DNA of 64,000 nucleotides from Mycogone perniciosa (GCA_025331125.1 JAOALB010000014.1:124001-188000), one strand, 5' to 3'. Shown: positions 47,688-59,928, counted from the first letter of the stretch. Numbers and translations: made by a program. The notes: generated from the sequence alone by a model not told the origin.

Positions 47688-48723
47688 TGTGAATACTGCC
47701 CTTTGCGATCTTGAATTATTTGTCAGGCTGTGTGGTAGAAACACATGTCTTTATCATCTCCCGTTACTGGTGGATTGTGGAGCGGCAATAGTAACGGTGA
47801 TGAATTTGGATACTTTGTCTTTTTTTTTCTCTTTCCTTGTTTCTTCTTATTAATTTTGTGGCGTTGAGGGGGATCTCCCATACAATGATTTGGTCGATTG
47901 GACACTTGGCAGCGGGAAAGCTTCAGAATGGCCTGGGGATTGGGAGTTTTTGGGTCGGGATAGCGATGAGATTTTCCTTCATTCATGGTTCAGTCTGGTG
48001 AGCCTTGTGTGTGTATCATTAGTAGGTACGGAATGGGTGAGATACGGAGGGGATATATGAAGAGATGCTCAGAAAAGACAGTCACGGGAGGTATGATGCT
48101 TGGATCTATCAGTATGGAGTGGAGTCTTGGTACAGCACAAATACATACATAGGGCCTCGAGGCACTGTACAAGTAGAGTTTGAATACAACCACTTGGCCC
48201 ACGGGTACGAGGCACACATTCCCCAGCTGTTCATTTGTGCCTTGCAGCTCTCGATTGATATTGGATGACTGGGCCAAGCCTCAAACAGACGAACCACAGA
48301 TATCGGATGATCGTCGGCATGGGCTTGTGGCGTGTGGCGCGTGGCCAACCACGTAATACGCAATAAATAAATATAGGCGGTGCTAAGGTGCTGAGCCCCC
48401 CCCTCTGCTATGGATGACGAACCCCAGCACCTACATTTAGTCCGTATGCCATATGGCCAGGCTGCATCCACCTACATCCACAAGCCCACCACCTCTTGCT
48501 GCTATTACAACGACATCGATCGCGACTCAACTCCCTCGGCCCTGGCGCAGGTGGAAAGCAAGTTGGAAGCGGCAGCAGCTGTATTTGAGAAGCCGGAAAG
48601 GAAACGAAAAAGAAAAGAAACATCAACAGCGTCTTCTCAAAGGGCGACGACGGCCTTGCGATCGCTCTCAAGCTTCACCAACGTCATCGCCAATAACATC
48701 ACCACAGAGCACCGACAGCAACC
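47688..48723. other. Intergenic between ATG13 and HSE1
   Basis: 1.0 kb with no supportable gene. It must contain the ATG13 terminator and the HSE1 promoter. A T-rich tract lies at 47818-47850. Confidence 0.55.
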
Positions 48724-51037
48724 ATGTTTCGAGCAGCGGCGGCTGGGCCGTTTGACGACCTCGTAGGTGAGTTTGCCGTAAACATGGGGGCAGACCTACA
48801 TCTATTTCTATCTGTCGTGCGGGGGAACATCTTCCTGACACTCCTGCAGCCAAGGCGACGGACGAGAACCTGACGTCGGAAGATTGGGGCGCCATCATCG
48901 AAGTGTGCGATAAGGTGTCTAGTGACCAGAATGGACCCAAGGAGGCCGTTCAAAGCATGATCAAGCGGCTCGCCCACCGCAACGCCAACGTGCAGCTCTA
49001 CACTCTCGAGGTTCGATTCCCACCACCTCTCTCCCCCTCTTGTCTTCTATACGATGTGGATAGCTAACCAACACCCGCCGCCATTTCGAACAGCTCGCGC
49101 ACGCTCTATGCCAGAACTGTGGGAAGCAGATGCACCGCGAAGTCTCCAGCCGCGCACTCACAGACGCCCTGCTGAAGCTGGCCAACGACCGAAATACACA
49201 CACCCAGGTCAAGAGCAAGATCCTGGAGAAAATGAAGGAGTGGACCGACATGTTCAGCAGCGACGCCGAGTTGGGCGTCATGCAAGACGCCTATCACCGA
49301 TTGAAACAAACCAACCCGACGTTACAGCCGCCGAGCGCACCGCAGAAGCAGGGCCTCACCGAAGTGGATCGGCAAAAGGAGGATGATGAGTTGCAGATGG
49401 CCCTCAAACTTAGTCTGCAGGATGAGGAGCGCAAGAAGGTGTCGCCAGCAGTGCCGAGCGCCGAGGCGGGACCAAGTGGACAACAACAGCAGCAGCAGCA
49501 GAATACTTCGCCCGCTCCTGCTGCTGTTCCATCTGGTACGACCGCGGCGACTGTCAGTAGAGTGCGTGCTCTGTTTGACTTTGTGCCGTCTGAGCCCGGT
49601 GAACTGGAATTCAAAAAGGGTGATGTTATTGCCGTTCTCGAGAGCGTATACAAAGACTGGTGGCGAGGATCGATCAAGGGGAAGACGGGAATATTTCCCC
49701 TGAATTATGTCGAGAAGTTGACGGACCCGACACCTGATGAGCTACAGCGGGAGGCACAGATGGAGGCGGAGGTCTTTGCGGAGATCAAAAACGTGGAGAA
49801 GCTGTTAACTCTGCTGAGTGCGTCGAACACGGCGCCACGAGAGGAGGATAACGAGGAGATTTCAGTATGTTGGGGACGACTTGAACAGCTTGAGATGGCA
49901 GTGAGAACTAACGATATGGCAGAAGCTCTATCACCAGACTCTGGCTATTCGACCAAAGCTGATTAAACTGATTGAGAAGTACTCTCAGAAGAAAGGTATA
50001 ACTCTCCCCGGAGCCCATCAGCAGCTCGGACATACATGCTAACACCAGCCGTAGATGACTTCACACAACTGAACGAAAAGTTCATCAAGGCTCGACGGGA
50101 CTACGAGGCTTTGCTGGAGTCATCCATGTCTCATCCTCCACAGCACAACTATCAGCAGTATGCTATGCGCCCTGGACCTCAAGGCCAGGGCTACCCACCT
50201 GCCGGAGCGCCCTACCCAGGGCAGCAGCAGCAAGATCCCCAGAGATTCTACACTCCCGCGCCTCAAGGTATGCTGACAAGATCTTGGCTATAAATAACTC
50301 TGCTTACCCGCTCGTATTCAGATCGGCCCCAGTACCCTTCTTCCCCGCCTCCTAACTTCCAGCAACCTGGTGCGCCCGGACAAGGTGCACCTTTCTACGT
50401 CGCTGGATCCGAGGTATCATCACATAGTGCTACTGGTCAGCCACCAGCAGCTCAACAATATCCTCCAAGAGATGACGCTTCCGGGATTCCACCGGATGGC
50501 AAACAGCCACCTCACATCAACACATCGCCACCTCCACAACAGAACTTTACCCCTTATTCGCAGCCGCAGATCCATAACGCAGCGGTACCCTATTCACAAG
50601 CTCCAGGGCAACGGCCACAAAGCACGTATGGTGCGCAGGAGCTAGCAACGTCCGTCTACGACTCACCTATTGCCCCCAATAACCCTAGCTCTGCCATCAC
50701 ATACACAAGCTCGGTTTACTCCCAGGACGACCTCCCTGTCGCTAACCAGAACACCGCTCCGCCGGCTCAATACACCCAGCAGACGCCCTATCATAGCTAT
50801 CAACCCCCAGAGCAGGCACCTCCTCCCGCTCCCGCAGGACAAGCCCCTCAACCTCCGCACAGGGTGATGACGCCTCCGCCATTGCAAACCTCTGGAGTTG
50901 CTTACGATCATCGCCAGAGATTGCCCAGTCAGACTGGAAGTAACGAACCGCAATACAAGCCATATGTTCCTTCAGGGGCGGACGGGTCAAGTGCACCTGC
51001 TCCGAGCGACTATTACCGTCAGCCCGGCGTCTACTAA
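48724..51037 (+). CDS. HSE1: ESCRT-0 subunit Hse1 (VHS, UIM, SH3)
   Basis: Partner of Vps27 that sorts ubiquitinated membrane proteins into multivesicular bodies. Six exons (48724-48766, 48850-49010, 49094-49864, 49923-49995, 50055-50267, 50322-51037) close in frame to 658 residues. The VHS domain spans about 1-145 (PFDDLVAKATDENLTSEDWG, LCQNCGKQMHREVSSRAL). A UIM at about 165 reads DDELQMALKLSLQDEER. The SH3 domain at about 223-282 has VRALFDFVPSEPGELEFKKG, DWWRGSIKGKTGIFPLNYV. A GAT-like helical region carries KLYHQTLAIRPKLIKLIEKY and is followed by a long P/Q/Y-rich tail. Domain order is that of yeast Hse1 and animal STAM. Confidence 0.96.
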
Positions 51038-51531
51038 TATGTTGATATAAAATCACTGCGGAACACATAATTATGATGAAAACAAGGGGGGGATGACAAG
51101 CGCGAAAAATGTGATGGATGGGAGTATTAAACGAACAACAACCAAATGACCTACCTTTTATCCCCTGGTGTCCCATATGTTGCCTTGCTTCTTTGATGTG
51201 TTTTTGTAAAGTACGAGCAATGACGGACTCATATCCTTCAATTCATTCCTTGGTGTGTCGCTTAGTTCTGAGGTATTCAAAGAGGAGGATGTTGAAGTTG
51301 TTTTGACTTGGCAAACCGAAATGGAGTAATATTTGCGTCTGCCTGTACTTTGTGACGTATGTCTCATGCAATTGGGGGAAGTAGGTTCATATAGCTTTTG
51401 TTTCATATCACATTTCCCATACATGATCATTACAAAGGAGTTCTGACGAAAAGGGGTCCTCCAAAACGCCAAATAATGACAATGCCTCCGAGCCCCGAAT
51501 ACCTTGCCATTTCCAGATATGCATATCCCCC
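51038..51531. other. Convergent spacer, no gene seen
   Basis: 494 bp between the 3' ends of HSE1 and the SNF2 gene. No repeat family or RNA recognised. Confidence 0.55.
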
Positions 51532-54500
51532 TCACCACCGTCTTCCATACACACTGTTCTCCTGCCTCAACACGCCACCCGTCGGCTTTTTCTTGATCAA
51601 GGACATAGCACTCTTTGCCCTGCGGCGCATGTCTTCATCCGGATCGTCATAGTCAACGAACGAATCATCGCCTCGGCTATGGATCGGCCTGAAGAGGTCA
51701 ATGATCTCGTTAAGACCGAGTTTGAGGGCACCCTTCTTGGCGCTGCCTTCGATGGTTTGCTCAGCCAGGAGGCGCTTCTTCTCCTGTAGGTCGATAATAC
51801 CCTCCTCGACGGTCTTGGTGACGGTGAGCTTGTAGACGATAACGTCGACGGTCTGGGTGAGACGGTGGACACGGTCAATGGCCTGCTCCTCGACGAACTA
51901 GAATGATGGTACTATCAGCATTGCATTCTCAAGGAAGCTTTTCGTGCCTGGGAGGAAGAAACTTACGGGATTCCAGAACGGCTCGATAATGATGACTCTT
52001 GTCGCAGCCGTCAAGTTCAAGCCCAAACTACCACACTTCAAACTACATAGCAGCACTCTCGTGGCCTTATCCTCGCGAAGTCGGCGCAAGCTCTCCTCAC
52101 GCTCATCGTTCTTCATGCTACCGTCATAGCGCGTGAACTCGAAGCCATCCTTATGCAGGAACGGCTCAACCAGGTCTAGCATCGAAGTGAATTGTGAAAA
52201 GACGATGAACTTGTGCTCATTTGCTTCGGCGTGTAGCAGCTTAATGAGCTCTCGAATCTTAGCTGACGCGAGGATCCGTGTGCCAGGCTGCTCATCGTCG
52301 TCTGATGAGTAAAGTTCAGACTCCTCTTCGGATGATTCGGAGTCGGCGTCAGAACCAGAATCGTCATCGTCAGCTTCAGACTTGGAATCAGCGGCAGAAA
52401 TAGTCGCTTGAGAAGTCTCAAGTTTGTCTTCCAGAGTTTGGGCAGCCATTTGCTTCGTGATTGCAGAGATTGACAGGAGAGAATCGTCGTCATCGGAAGC
52501 ATCATCGGCGGATTTGTATCCTGCCTCCTTCCTAGCGACGTCATCATCCACCACAAAGCTGCTGAGGTTGGTCTTTTCGTTGTCGTCTTCCGAGTCCTCA
52601 TCTTCCGAGTCTTCTGAACCGATCGAGTCTCCGCCTCCCTCTGCATTCTCATCCTCTTCGCCTCCAGCCTTGCCAAGATGAAGGTCTCCCTGTTCGCCCT
52701 CAGGTACGAGCCAGCTGCCTTCAGGTTCTTCTTCCTCATCATCACTGTCGATGACAGCATTGCGGTTGCGAGGGCGACGAGCTTTTGTATCTGCCTCCTT
52801 TTCCTTTTCTCCCTCATCTTCCTCATCATCGCTATCAATGATCGCATTCCGGTTTCGAGCACGGCGGGTCTGTTGTCTAAGTTCTTCGTCTTTCTCTTCT
52901 TCTTCTTCCTCTTCCTCATCATCATCTACCTTCTCGTCTCGTTTGTCTTTCCTCTTGTCTGTCTTCCTGTCTTTCATCTTGTCTTCGGACTTCTTTTTCG
53001 ACTTCTTCTTCTTCGGTTTCTCTAGGCCATTGAAATAAGCCAGATCTTCAGCACACTCAGCACAGTTATCCTTCCCAAGGTCGCCCTCTTCCTTTGATAC
53101 CGGTCTGCCACAGATGCTACAGCTCTTTGTGGTGATGCCCATTCCTGAAAACAGATCTGCCATGGCGTCGATATCTGCATCTTGTGCCTTCTGACTTGAA
53201 TCAGTAGATAAAGCATCCTTATCTTTATCCAGCTTGCCCTCTACCAGTTTCGGATGGTTGCATGCTTGCCTCAGGCGAAGTAGCAGGGTAAACGCGTTGG
53301 CGTAGCTGATCTTGTTGCGCATCATGTGTGTCATGCTCTTATCCGCTCGGGCCTCCAAGCCCTGGTAGAATTTGCGCTCGGCAGGTGTGAGTTCTGCCGC
53401 GATGGTCACGACTTTTCGGTTTGTGGTTCTGAATCCGGTCGTAGAAGCTTCTCCTTCAGCACTGGGCTTTCCACCAGGGTTAAGGGCTCCCTCTTTCTTG
53501 AGAATTTCCTTCGTTCGCCTCTTCATAAAGCATCGAAGGAGACTATGAAGTCTCCGAAGGGCAATGTGTCCCTTGCCACCTTTCATAGGCTTCTCGATAT
53601 GCTCTTTCCACTCCCTGATATCATCATATGGCTTGATACGCAAGAACTTGATGAGCGATTGCAGCTCCTCAAGGTTGTTCTGCATCGGCGTGCCTGACAA
53701 ACACCACCGGTACTCGGAGCGCAAAGCACAACAGGCCTTGGTCGCCTTAGCATTGCGGTTCTTGATCGTGTGCGCCTCATCCAAAATGATTCGCCACCAA
53801 TGAAGACCAAAGCAACCGGCCTTCACCCCTTTGTCATCATCAGATGAATTGTTGTGCTCGGAGACGAGGATCTGGTATGTTGTGATGACAACGTCGTACT
53901 TCTTGAGATCCTCAAAGCGCTTCGTCCGTTGAGGACCATGATGGACCAGAACCTTCAGCCCGTTTTTCCTGGAAATTCTATTATTGATTTCCTGCTCCCA
54001 TTGCCTGATCAGCGCCAGGGGGGCCACAACGAGGGTTGTCTTTTCAATACCCTCAAAATGCTTCTTCCAGCCCTTGTCTTCTTTTGGCAGTTTTTGGTTG
54101 ATTAGAATCAGTGAAATAGACTGTAGTGTCTTTCCCAGTCCCATATCATCGGCAAGGAGCCCTCCTTTGGGCACTTTTCCACGCTTTACGGGGCCAAGCT
54201 CACGACCGCGCATCCAATTGACACCTTCCACCTGATGAGGTAGAAGCTGCACCTTCAGGCCCTCTACCACACCATCATTTTGTATGACTTTAGAGTCTTT
54301 GACAGAGTCTTTGCCTTCTGTTGATGCCTCAGACTTCTTCTCGTCCCCTGAGTTCTCTTGTTTCCCCTCGTCTTCAACTCCTTCTTCATCATCACCCTCC
54401 ATGCCTCCTTCCAATAAGGCCTTGAGGTCTTCGCTCGCCTTGGCGGGGTCTGTAAAAAACACCTCCTCGCCATACCGAGAAGACTTTGACGTTTTTGACA

Positions 54501-55065
54501 TATTCGAGTTGAACATAGGCAGCGGGGGCGCCCTGCGGTCCTCGTAGGCAGGTGCCTTAGGGCCAGATACCCTATTGTCGAGGTGATGCTCGGGCCGGGT
54601 CTTCTGACGGATGAAGACGTCGGCTTTCTGCTTGCGAGACGAGACCATCTTGGTTGGATGCCCAAAGGTCGGGTGGTCCGTCGCGGCGGCGATCGTGTGG
54701 CTGGTTTGGGCTCGAACATTTCCCTTGAAAGACGACCAGCCGCTGATCAGAGCGCTGATATCTGTGTCGCTGTCTGGAGACTTTTCCCGTCCGAGGCTTT
54801 CATCGCTGCCACTGGCCGACTGCAGAGGTGCCTTTGGAGGCGCCCGCTCCTTGACCATATTGTTGAAGTTGTCAGTCTCTCGAAGGACGATGGTGTTGGC
54901 GGGGTTGTGGTTGGGAGACAACAAGGTAGGGTGAGTATTGGGCTTCTTGGGTTTTGTCTTCTGGGACAGATTGGAGGGAAACGACTGCTCAGCAGAATGT
55001 AGATTATTCTTGGGCTTAAATGCAAAACTGGCTCCAGGTTTGCTGCGCTCTTGAGGGCGATTCAT
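51532..55065 (-). CDS. SNF2-family ATPase, Rad5/16-like with zinc motif between lobes
   Basis: DNA-dependent ATPase of the Swi2/Snf2 superfamily, presumably nuclear; exact role unknown. Exons 55065-51967 and 51897-51532, phase 0, 1154 residues. Motif I DDMGLGKT is near residue 303, motif II DEAH near 427, and the motif III region SGTPMQNNLEELQSLIKFLR follows. Between the lobes lie CSICGRP ... CAEC, a CxxC-CxxC zinc-like motif near 647, and a 250-residue K/E/D/S-rich insert. The C-terminal lobe has FIVFSQFTSMLDLV, LKCGSLGLNLTAATRVIIIEP and EEQAIDRVHRLTQT. The small cysteine motif differs from the full C3HC4 RING of Rad5/Rad16/Uls1, so I do not assign ubiquitin-ligase activity. S. pombe Rrp1/2 or Uls1-like is the closest guess. 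Confidence 0.9.
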
Positions 55066-55634
55066 GAAGGTGTGCAGTTTGGAACGTCCCCCCTCACTTC
55101 CTCAGGGTCCATCTTCACGTTGGCTTTGTGAATGGTTCTTTGTTGCACAAAGGCCATGACATAATTGCCCCAGCAACTGAGCGTTGGGAAAGCCCCGCCA
55201 CGTCAGGCACCGCGTTAAGGCACTGTGATAAACAAAGAGGGCTTATCTCGTACAGTGCTTGCTTACTCAGTACAGTGCGATTCAAACGGCGGCACTGGTC
55301 GGGTTGCGAAAACCTGTGGCTGAACATGTGCCCCCCAACACAAACAGAGATATGACTGGGAGTACCTAGTTATTCGGTCCTCAACATGGCTTCATGACGA
55401 GTTTCGACAAATATTGCTGATCGACTATGCCTAAAGCTGATGTTGGGGGAATCGTCTAAATGGTATGCAATGGTCTGCAAACATGAACACATAACATGCC
55501 TTCAGCCATCTGGTTCTCCTCCTCATCATTCCCCCGCCTCATGTCTGGTCTGGACCACGTAACATCATCATGCATTATCCACCCGATTCTGCTGCAAATT
55601 CCAAGCAAGGCTTCTCAAAGAGCAATATCAGAGT
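55066..55634. other. Intergenic, no gene seen
   Basis: 569 bp between the SNF2 start and the NTF2 stop. Presumably the SNF2 promoter and the NTF2 terminator. No repeats of note. Confidence 0.5.
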
Positions 55635-56313
55635 CTAATAGACCAGCTTGAAGATGTCGTTCCGGACAACAAAGCCGGTGATATCACCGCCAGGGCCCTG
55701 GGTGACGCTGACCTTGAAGTTCTGCACGAAGTTTATCAAGTTCTCGTCCTCATCAATCTTGGGTAGTATCCGTTAGTCATTGTATCACGCGAGCCCAGAC
55801 TACAGCCTTACCTTGAGCTTTCCTGTTACCAGGATGAGGAGGTCGCCGGTGGCAAGTTGGGCATCGAGGGTGGAAAGCTGGTGGCTGCTCATCTTGAAGG
55901 GGAGGCTCTGTTTGTAGTGTTAGAACCCACTAGACGTATTCTTATCGGAATGTTTGCCCGACGCACCCTCAGCTTCTCCAAGATGGTCTGAGCACCCTCA
56001 AACTTCTGGGACTCGAAAGTCAGGACGGACTCGTTGTTCTTGTAGATGTCAGTCTAGTGTTGCATCACCCGTTGTTACTGGCCAGGTCATACGTAAACAG
56101 CCGAGAGGCCCTGGACGTTGGTGCTGATGCCAGTGTAGTAGCCATTGACAAACTGCTCTATCCGAAGAAAAAATCTCGCGTTAGAGGATTTGGTTCAACC
56201 GGGAGTAAGTCGCATCCACATACTGGCGATCTCTTCGAGGTCTGTCGCAGTTGCGTGATTAGTATCGATCTGGCGTATCCAAGGAGGGGCTCTGGGGTCT
56301 CACTGGCTGCCAT
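55635..56313 (-). CDS. NTF2: Nuclear transport factor 2
   Basis: Imports RanGDP into the nucleus by binding RanGDP and FxFG nucleoporins. Six exons close in frame to 127 residues: 56313-56304 (10 nt), 56241-56224 (18 nt), 56157-56093, 56038-55967, 55907-55812 and 55757-55635. The product starts MAANLEEIAKQFVNGYYTG and continues SVLTFESQKFEGAQTILEKL, SLPFKMSSHQLSTLDAQ and DEDENLINFVQNFKVSV, ending GFVVRNDIFKLVY, the standard NTF2 fold and length. The first two exons are tiny but needed to obtain the conserved N-terminal helix. The third-intron acceptor (CTACAAG) was chosen over an upstream TAG because it gives the family spacing before SVLTFE. Confidence 0.93.
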
Positions 56314-56959
56314 CTTGACGGTTTTGTTTTGGACAGAACCGGTCTACTAAATAGAGCTCGATGCGTAACTATGAAGAAATACAAAGACAAGAGACTGCTC
56401 GATCCACGCAGTTAGGTTGTCGCAAAATGTGCCTAAGGATGTGAAGGACGAGAAGTCGCAAGGCGGGATGGTGGGGTTAATGAGGAACACACAGTGCAAA
56501 CATGCTTTTTTATTATGTCGTACAGGGGTGGGAAATTGCCCGGTAAACGCATTCGCCGACAATGGAGCTGGATAGAGGCATACATGGCTGGGCTGTGCGG
56601 GTTTATGCATGTATCCGAAAGTCCTATATATCTTGCCCGAGAAATTTTCCAAACCTCTTTGTTTGTGAACCTTCTTCATGTCAACAACAAGGCAGCAAAC
56701 GCCAGGCTCATGCACATTCGTGTCAATTGAGTGGTATTGGCTCTTCCTTAGGTATGTGCTTACGCAGCAACTTTTCTTTTCCCCATATCCTTCATGATGA
56801 CACAAACTTCTTAAGAACGGCCAACTGAATCACAATGTGGACACTCTTAATTAATCAAGCTCAACAGTCTGACACAATTCCCATCTCATCATTCATCTAC
56901 ATCTGCATCTTTAAAATCGCAGTGGCTAACAAGACACTGAACAGAAGCTCAAGATCTCT

Positions 56960-57763
56960 CCGTTCTTTATTCGACTCTCCCTAACACCACCTTCTCGTAG
57001 ATAGCATCTATGCGATTCGCCTACTCGACCTCCAGGCTGGATGTATTTCTACTGGGGGGTTACCATTTACGTACATAGTAGTCTGGGATTCTGGCGTACC
57101 CGGATGAAGTCGAGCATATGGTCCCATTGCCTGACTCGTGATGCACCTTAATGGCCTAGATACCACCAAGTCATCTTGGGGCGATCAGCCGCAATAATCT
57201 TCTCCTTAGACTCGTCGGGATGGGGATTCTCGTGTAGCGTGAGATTGTCATATCCCAGCTTGTAGTATGTGCCCGTCAGCTCGCTTAGAGCTCACGTAGG
57301 AGGCAACGCCAAGCTTGACTTGTCTGGTTGAAGAATGTCGACATGGTTCTCGTGGTTGCGATAGCTGTGCTAAACACATCTCGAACCGACCCTAGTCTCG
57401 GTGTACGCCCAAGAGGTATACAGCGGGACAGCACAGATTGTTGAGGTTAAAGTCGCGGTATTCACCTCCAGGGATACCAAGCTTATCATCAATCAGTTTC
57501 CATTCCGAAGCCTCTTCCACACTGTTCGACGTCAAGGCTGTATTTCCGAATGCCACAACACCAAAATCAGTTTCCAGTCACACAAAGGACCAGCAGCAGA
57601 GATCATCCTCAGAGTCCGACTAATATCAATCACTCTGTACCTCGGTGGGAAATGGTGCGGTCTCGTACTACAAATACTTCACCCACTTTGCGTAGTCTAG
57701 GGCATTGGAGATAGCAACCGCACGCAGACGGGCGACGATTGAAAGACGCCACAGAGGAGCCAT
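56960..57763 (-). pseudogene. Relic of a beta-lactamase-type serine hydrolase (C-terminal part)
   Basis: Minus-strand segments in shifting frames with several stops resemble the C-terminal half of fungal serine hydrolases of the beta-lactamase/penicillin-binding fold. In order: NALDYAKWVKYL (near 57700), VVAFGNTALTSNSVEEASEW, KLGIPGGEYRDFNLNN, ELTGTYYKLGYDNLTLHENP, IIAADRPKMTWWYLGH and, at the end, SLEVE ... IDAIYEKVVLGRVE. The order and spacing fit that family, but at least four stops or frame changes interrupt it. The catalytic SxxK region is not seen. Identification is from remembered motif order and is moderate. Confidence 0.5.
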
Positions 57764-59349
57764 GGCAGCTTGTCACTTGATCTTTTGTAAACGCAAAATG
57801 TACCATGATTTCCGAGGAGAATTATTGCTAACTTTGACCAGAATGCTCAATGACGTACGAGGTACAGCATGAGAAAGAGTAATAAATGCAGTCCTGCGTC
57901 CTGTTTGGTGGCGTGATGATCAGCGTCTGCATTAGTATGTATAGCAACCAGAGCAAAGCAGCTTCAATGGCACTCTTTTGAGAGGACTTCCGATTGCTTC
58001 TCAATTTTCTAATATAGTACTACTAGTAGTTACCATATACAGTCCATCGTGTAATAAAACGGTCACTATCTCAGACGGTTGAGTCCACCACTCCAGGGTA
58101 GGCAGACCGCGGTTCGGAGTGTTGCCGATCCTGTACGGAGTATACCGATGATCAGATATAGGCTTACAACTAACTAGGCAACACAACCCTGTGTCGGGCA
58201 CGATTACTCCATCCTTAGCTTATTAGAACGAAATTATGTCTTAAACTCCTGTCCTTGTACACATTTCCTTTGTTGCCACTATAGGAATGCATGCTTGTCT
58301 CACACCGGCCGCCTGACATGATCTTTGCAACAGTTACGAGACTTGTTGGTTTTGCCATATTATTATCCAACATATTCGATAAGATTACAAAGTAGAGTCA
58401 TCCTCTTTCTGCCGCAACAGGACAGCCCAAAGGGAAGGCGGGAAATTATACGAGAATTGTGAGCATTTTATGCATATATTTTAACGCACTGCCTAGTGCA
58501 GCACGTCACTAGGTACCCGTATTAGGTGGTTTTGTGTATCTCCTTTGAACAATACTGTTAGATAATGGTATAGAGAATACTCGAGGGGTTGACTATGTGA
58601 GCCGGGCCGAGTAAGAGCATTAAAGGGATCGGAAATTCTGCATAGGAACAGATAGGCCTGGCAACTAGTACACATGGAGGTAGATAGGTAGGCAGGGATA
58701 GACAAGTGATAGTATGCGTGTTGATCTCCGGCCCGAGGACGACCCTCTTTTCGCGCTTTCTAGTCATCCTACTACGAAGTACTACTAGTAATAGTACTGT
58801 ATCTCGTAGCCCTGTGCAATCCGGATCCGACAAATCCACTCGTAATACGAGTACCGCGCGGGATGCTCGATCTGCCGTTGACGATACCCGATTCTATTAC
58901 CCTGCTGATAAATTGGCCAGAAAGCACAGTTGTAATTTAAACTCTGACCGCTAGAGAGTTGCGGGAATATTATCGCCGGAGTGCCCGAGTCAGTAGTCAC
59001 GGTCCTCGCAACGATACAGATTGCTCAAGTAAGACATGAGGCAAACCTAGGACTTTGGTTTATCAAATGTATCATACACCACTAAGTTGTAATTCTACTG
59101 GGGCTATGAGGAGGCTTGGAAAATGCCAAGATTTCCTAAGCCATCCATATAACTTAATGAGGTGTACAGCCTCCTATAGCTTATACAACTAAAATGGAGA
59201 AGCTACTTTCAAACGCAGAAGCCTTCGCTTTTGCACAGCGTAGTACTCCGTTTATAATAGATTTATAGTACTTATGACAGGAGAATAAAACCTACCCTTT
59301 TTCACACGGAATGGGAAATACGGGGTTAAGTTTGACGTTGAGTAGCAGT

Positions 59350-59367
59350 ACTACTACTAGTAGTAGT
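59350..59367. repeat. Perfect 18-bp CTAG-centred palindrome
   Basis: ACTACTACTAGTAGTAGT reads the same on both strands. Related shorter forms lie at 58019-58030 and 3151-3166, and an imperfect one starts near 58780. Confidence 0.85.
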
Positions 59368-59921
59368 GCTCATTATTCATCGTGAGTGATGTATGCCAGT
59401 GTCTTGGCAATACAAGGCTAGGAGGCTTATCAATCTTCATCTCGTATCTCATAGAGCTTACGAAGTACACTGCCAATATCGCCGATGCATAATATATCTG
59501 TCGGATAACATCGGTATTTTGGGATAAATGAGAGATGCAAGAAAAACGCCATTGATGTGCAGGAATTTCAGCTTCAATTAAGGAGCTGAATGAAGCTGAA
59601 GAGGAATACGAGCCTGTTGAATGAAAGCACGCGGCGACATTGTTATAATAATTGAAGACATCAAGCCCTCCTTTTTGATACGATCAGACTGACTGCGTGA
59701 CTGTAGTTTCCAACAATATCCAGACTAAAAACACAAACGCGCGGTAAATCGCCAAACTAACCTGGTCGATCTCGCCATCTGTATTGTACCTTCTCTTTTT
59801 GGACCAAACGGAAACGTTTTGCTTTGTGGCGCAATCCACATGATGCAACTCTACCAAAAGACATTGGCTTACTATTATGTCAAAATGCCAAACTATCGAG
59901 CCCGGACCACATGTAGATGTA

Positions 59922-59928
59922 TATATAA
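59922..59928 (+). promoter_or_regulatory. TATA box of the solute-binding protein gene
   Basis: TATATAA located about 103 bp before the start codon at 60031, with a C/T-rich leader between. Position and sequence fit a fungal TATA promoter. Confidence 0.5.

Noticed and set aside
23963..56313. Functional clustering of nuclear-transport and endocytic/autophagy genes
   Set aside because: The genes are spread over tens of kilobases, interleaved with unrelated ones and in mixed orientation. Chance neighbourhood is sufficient.
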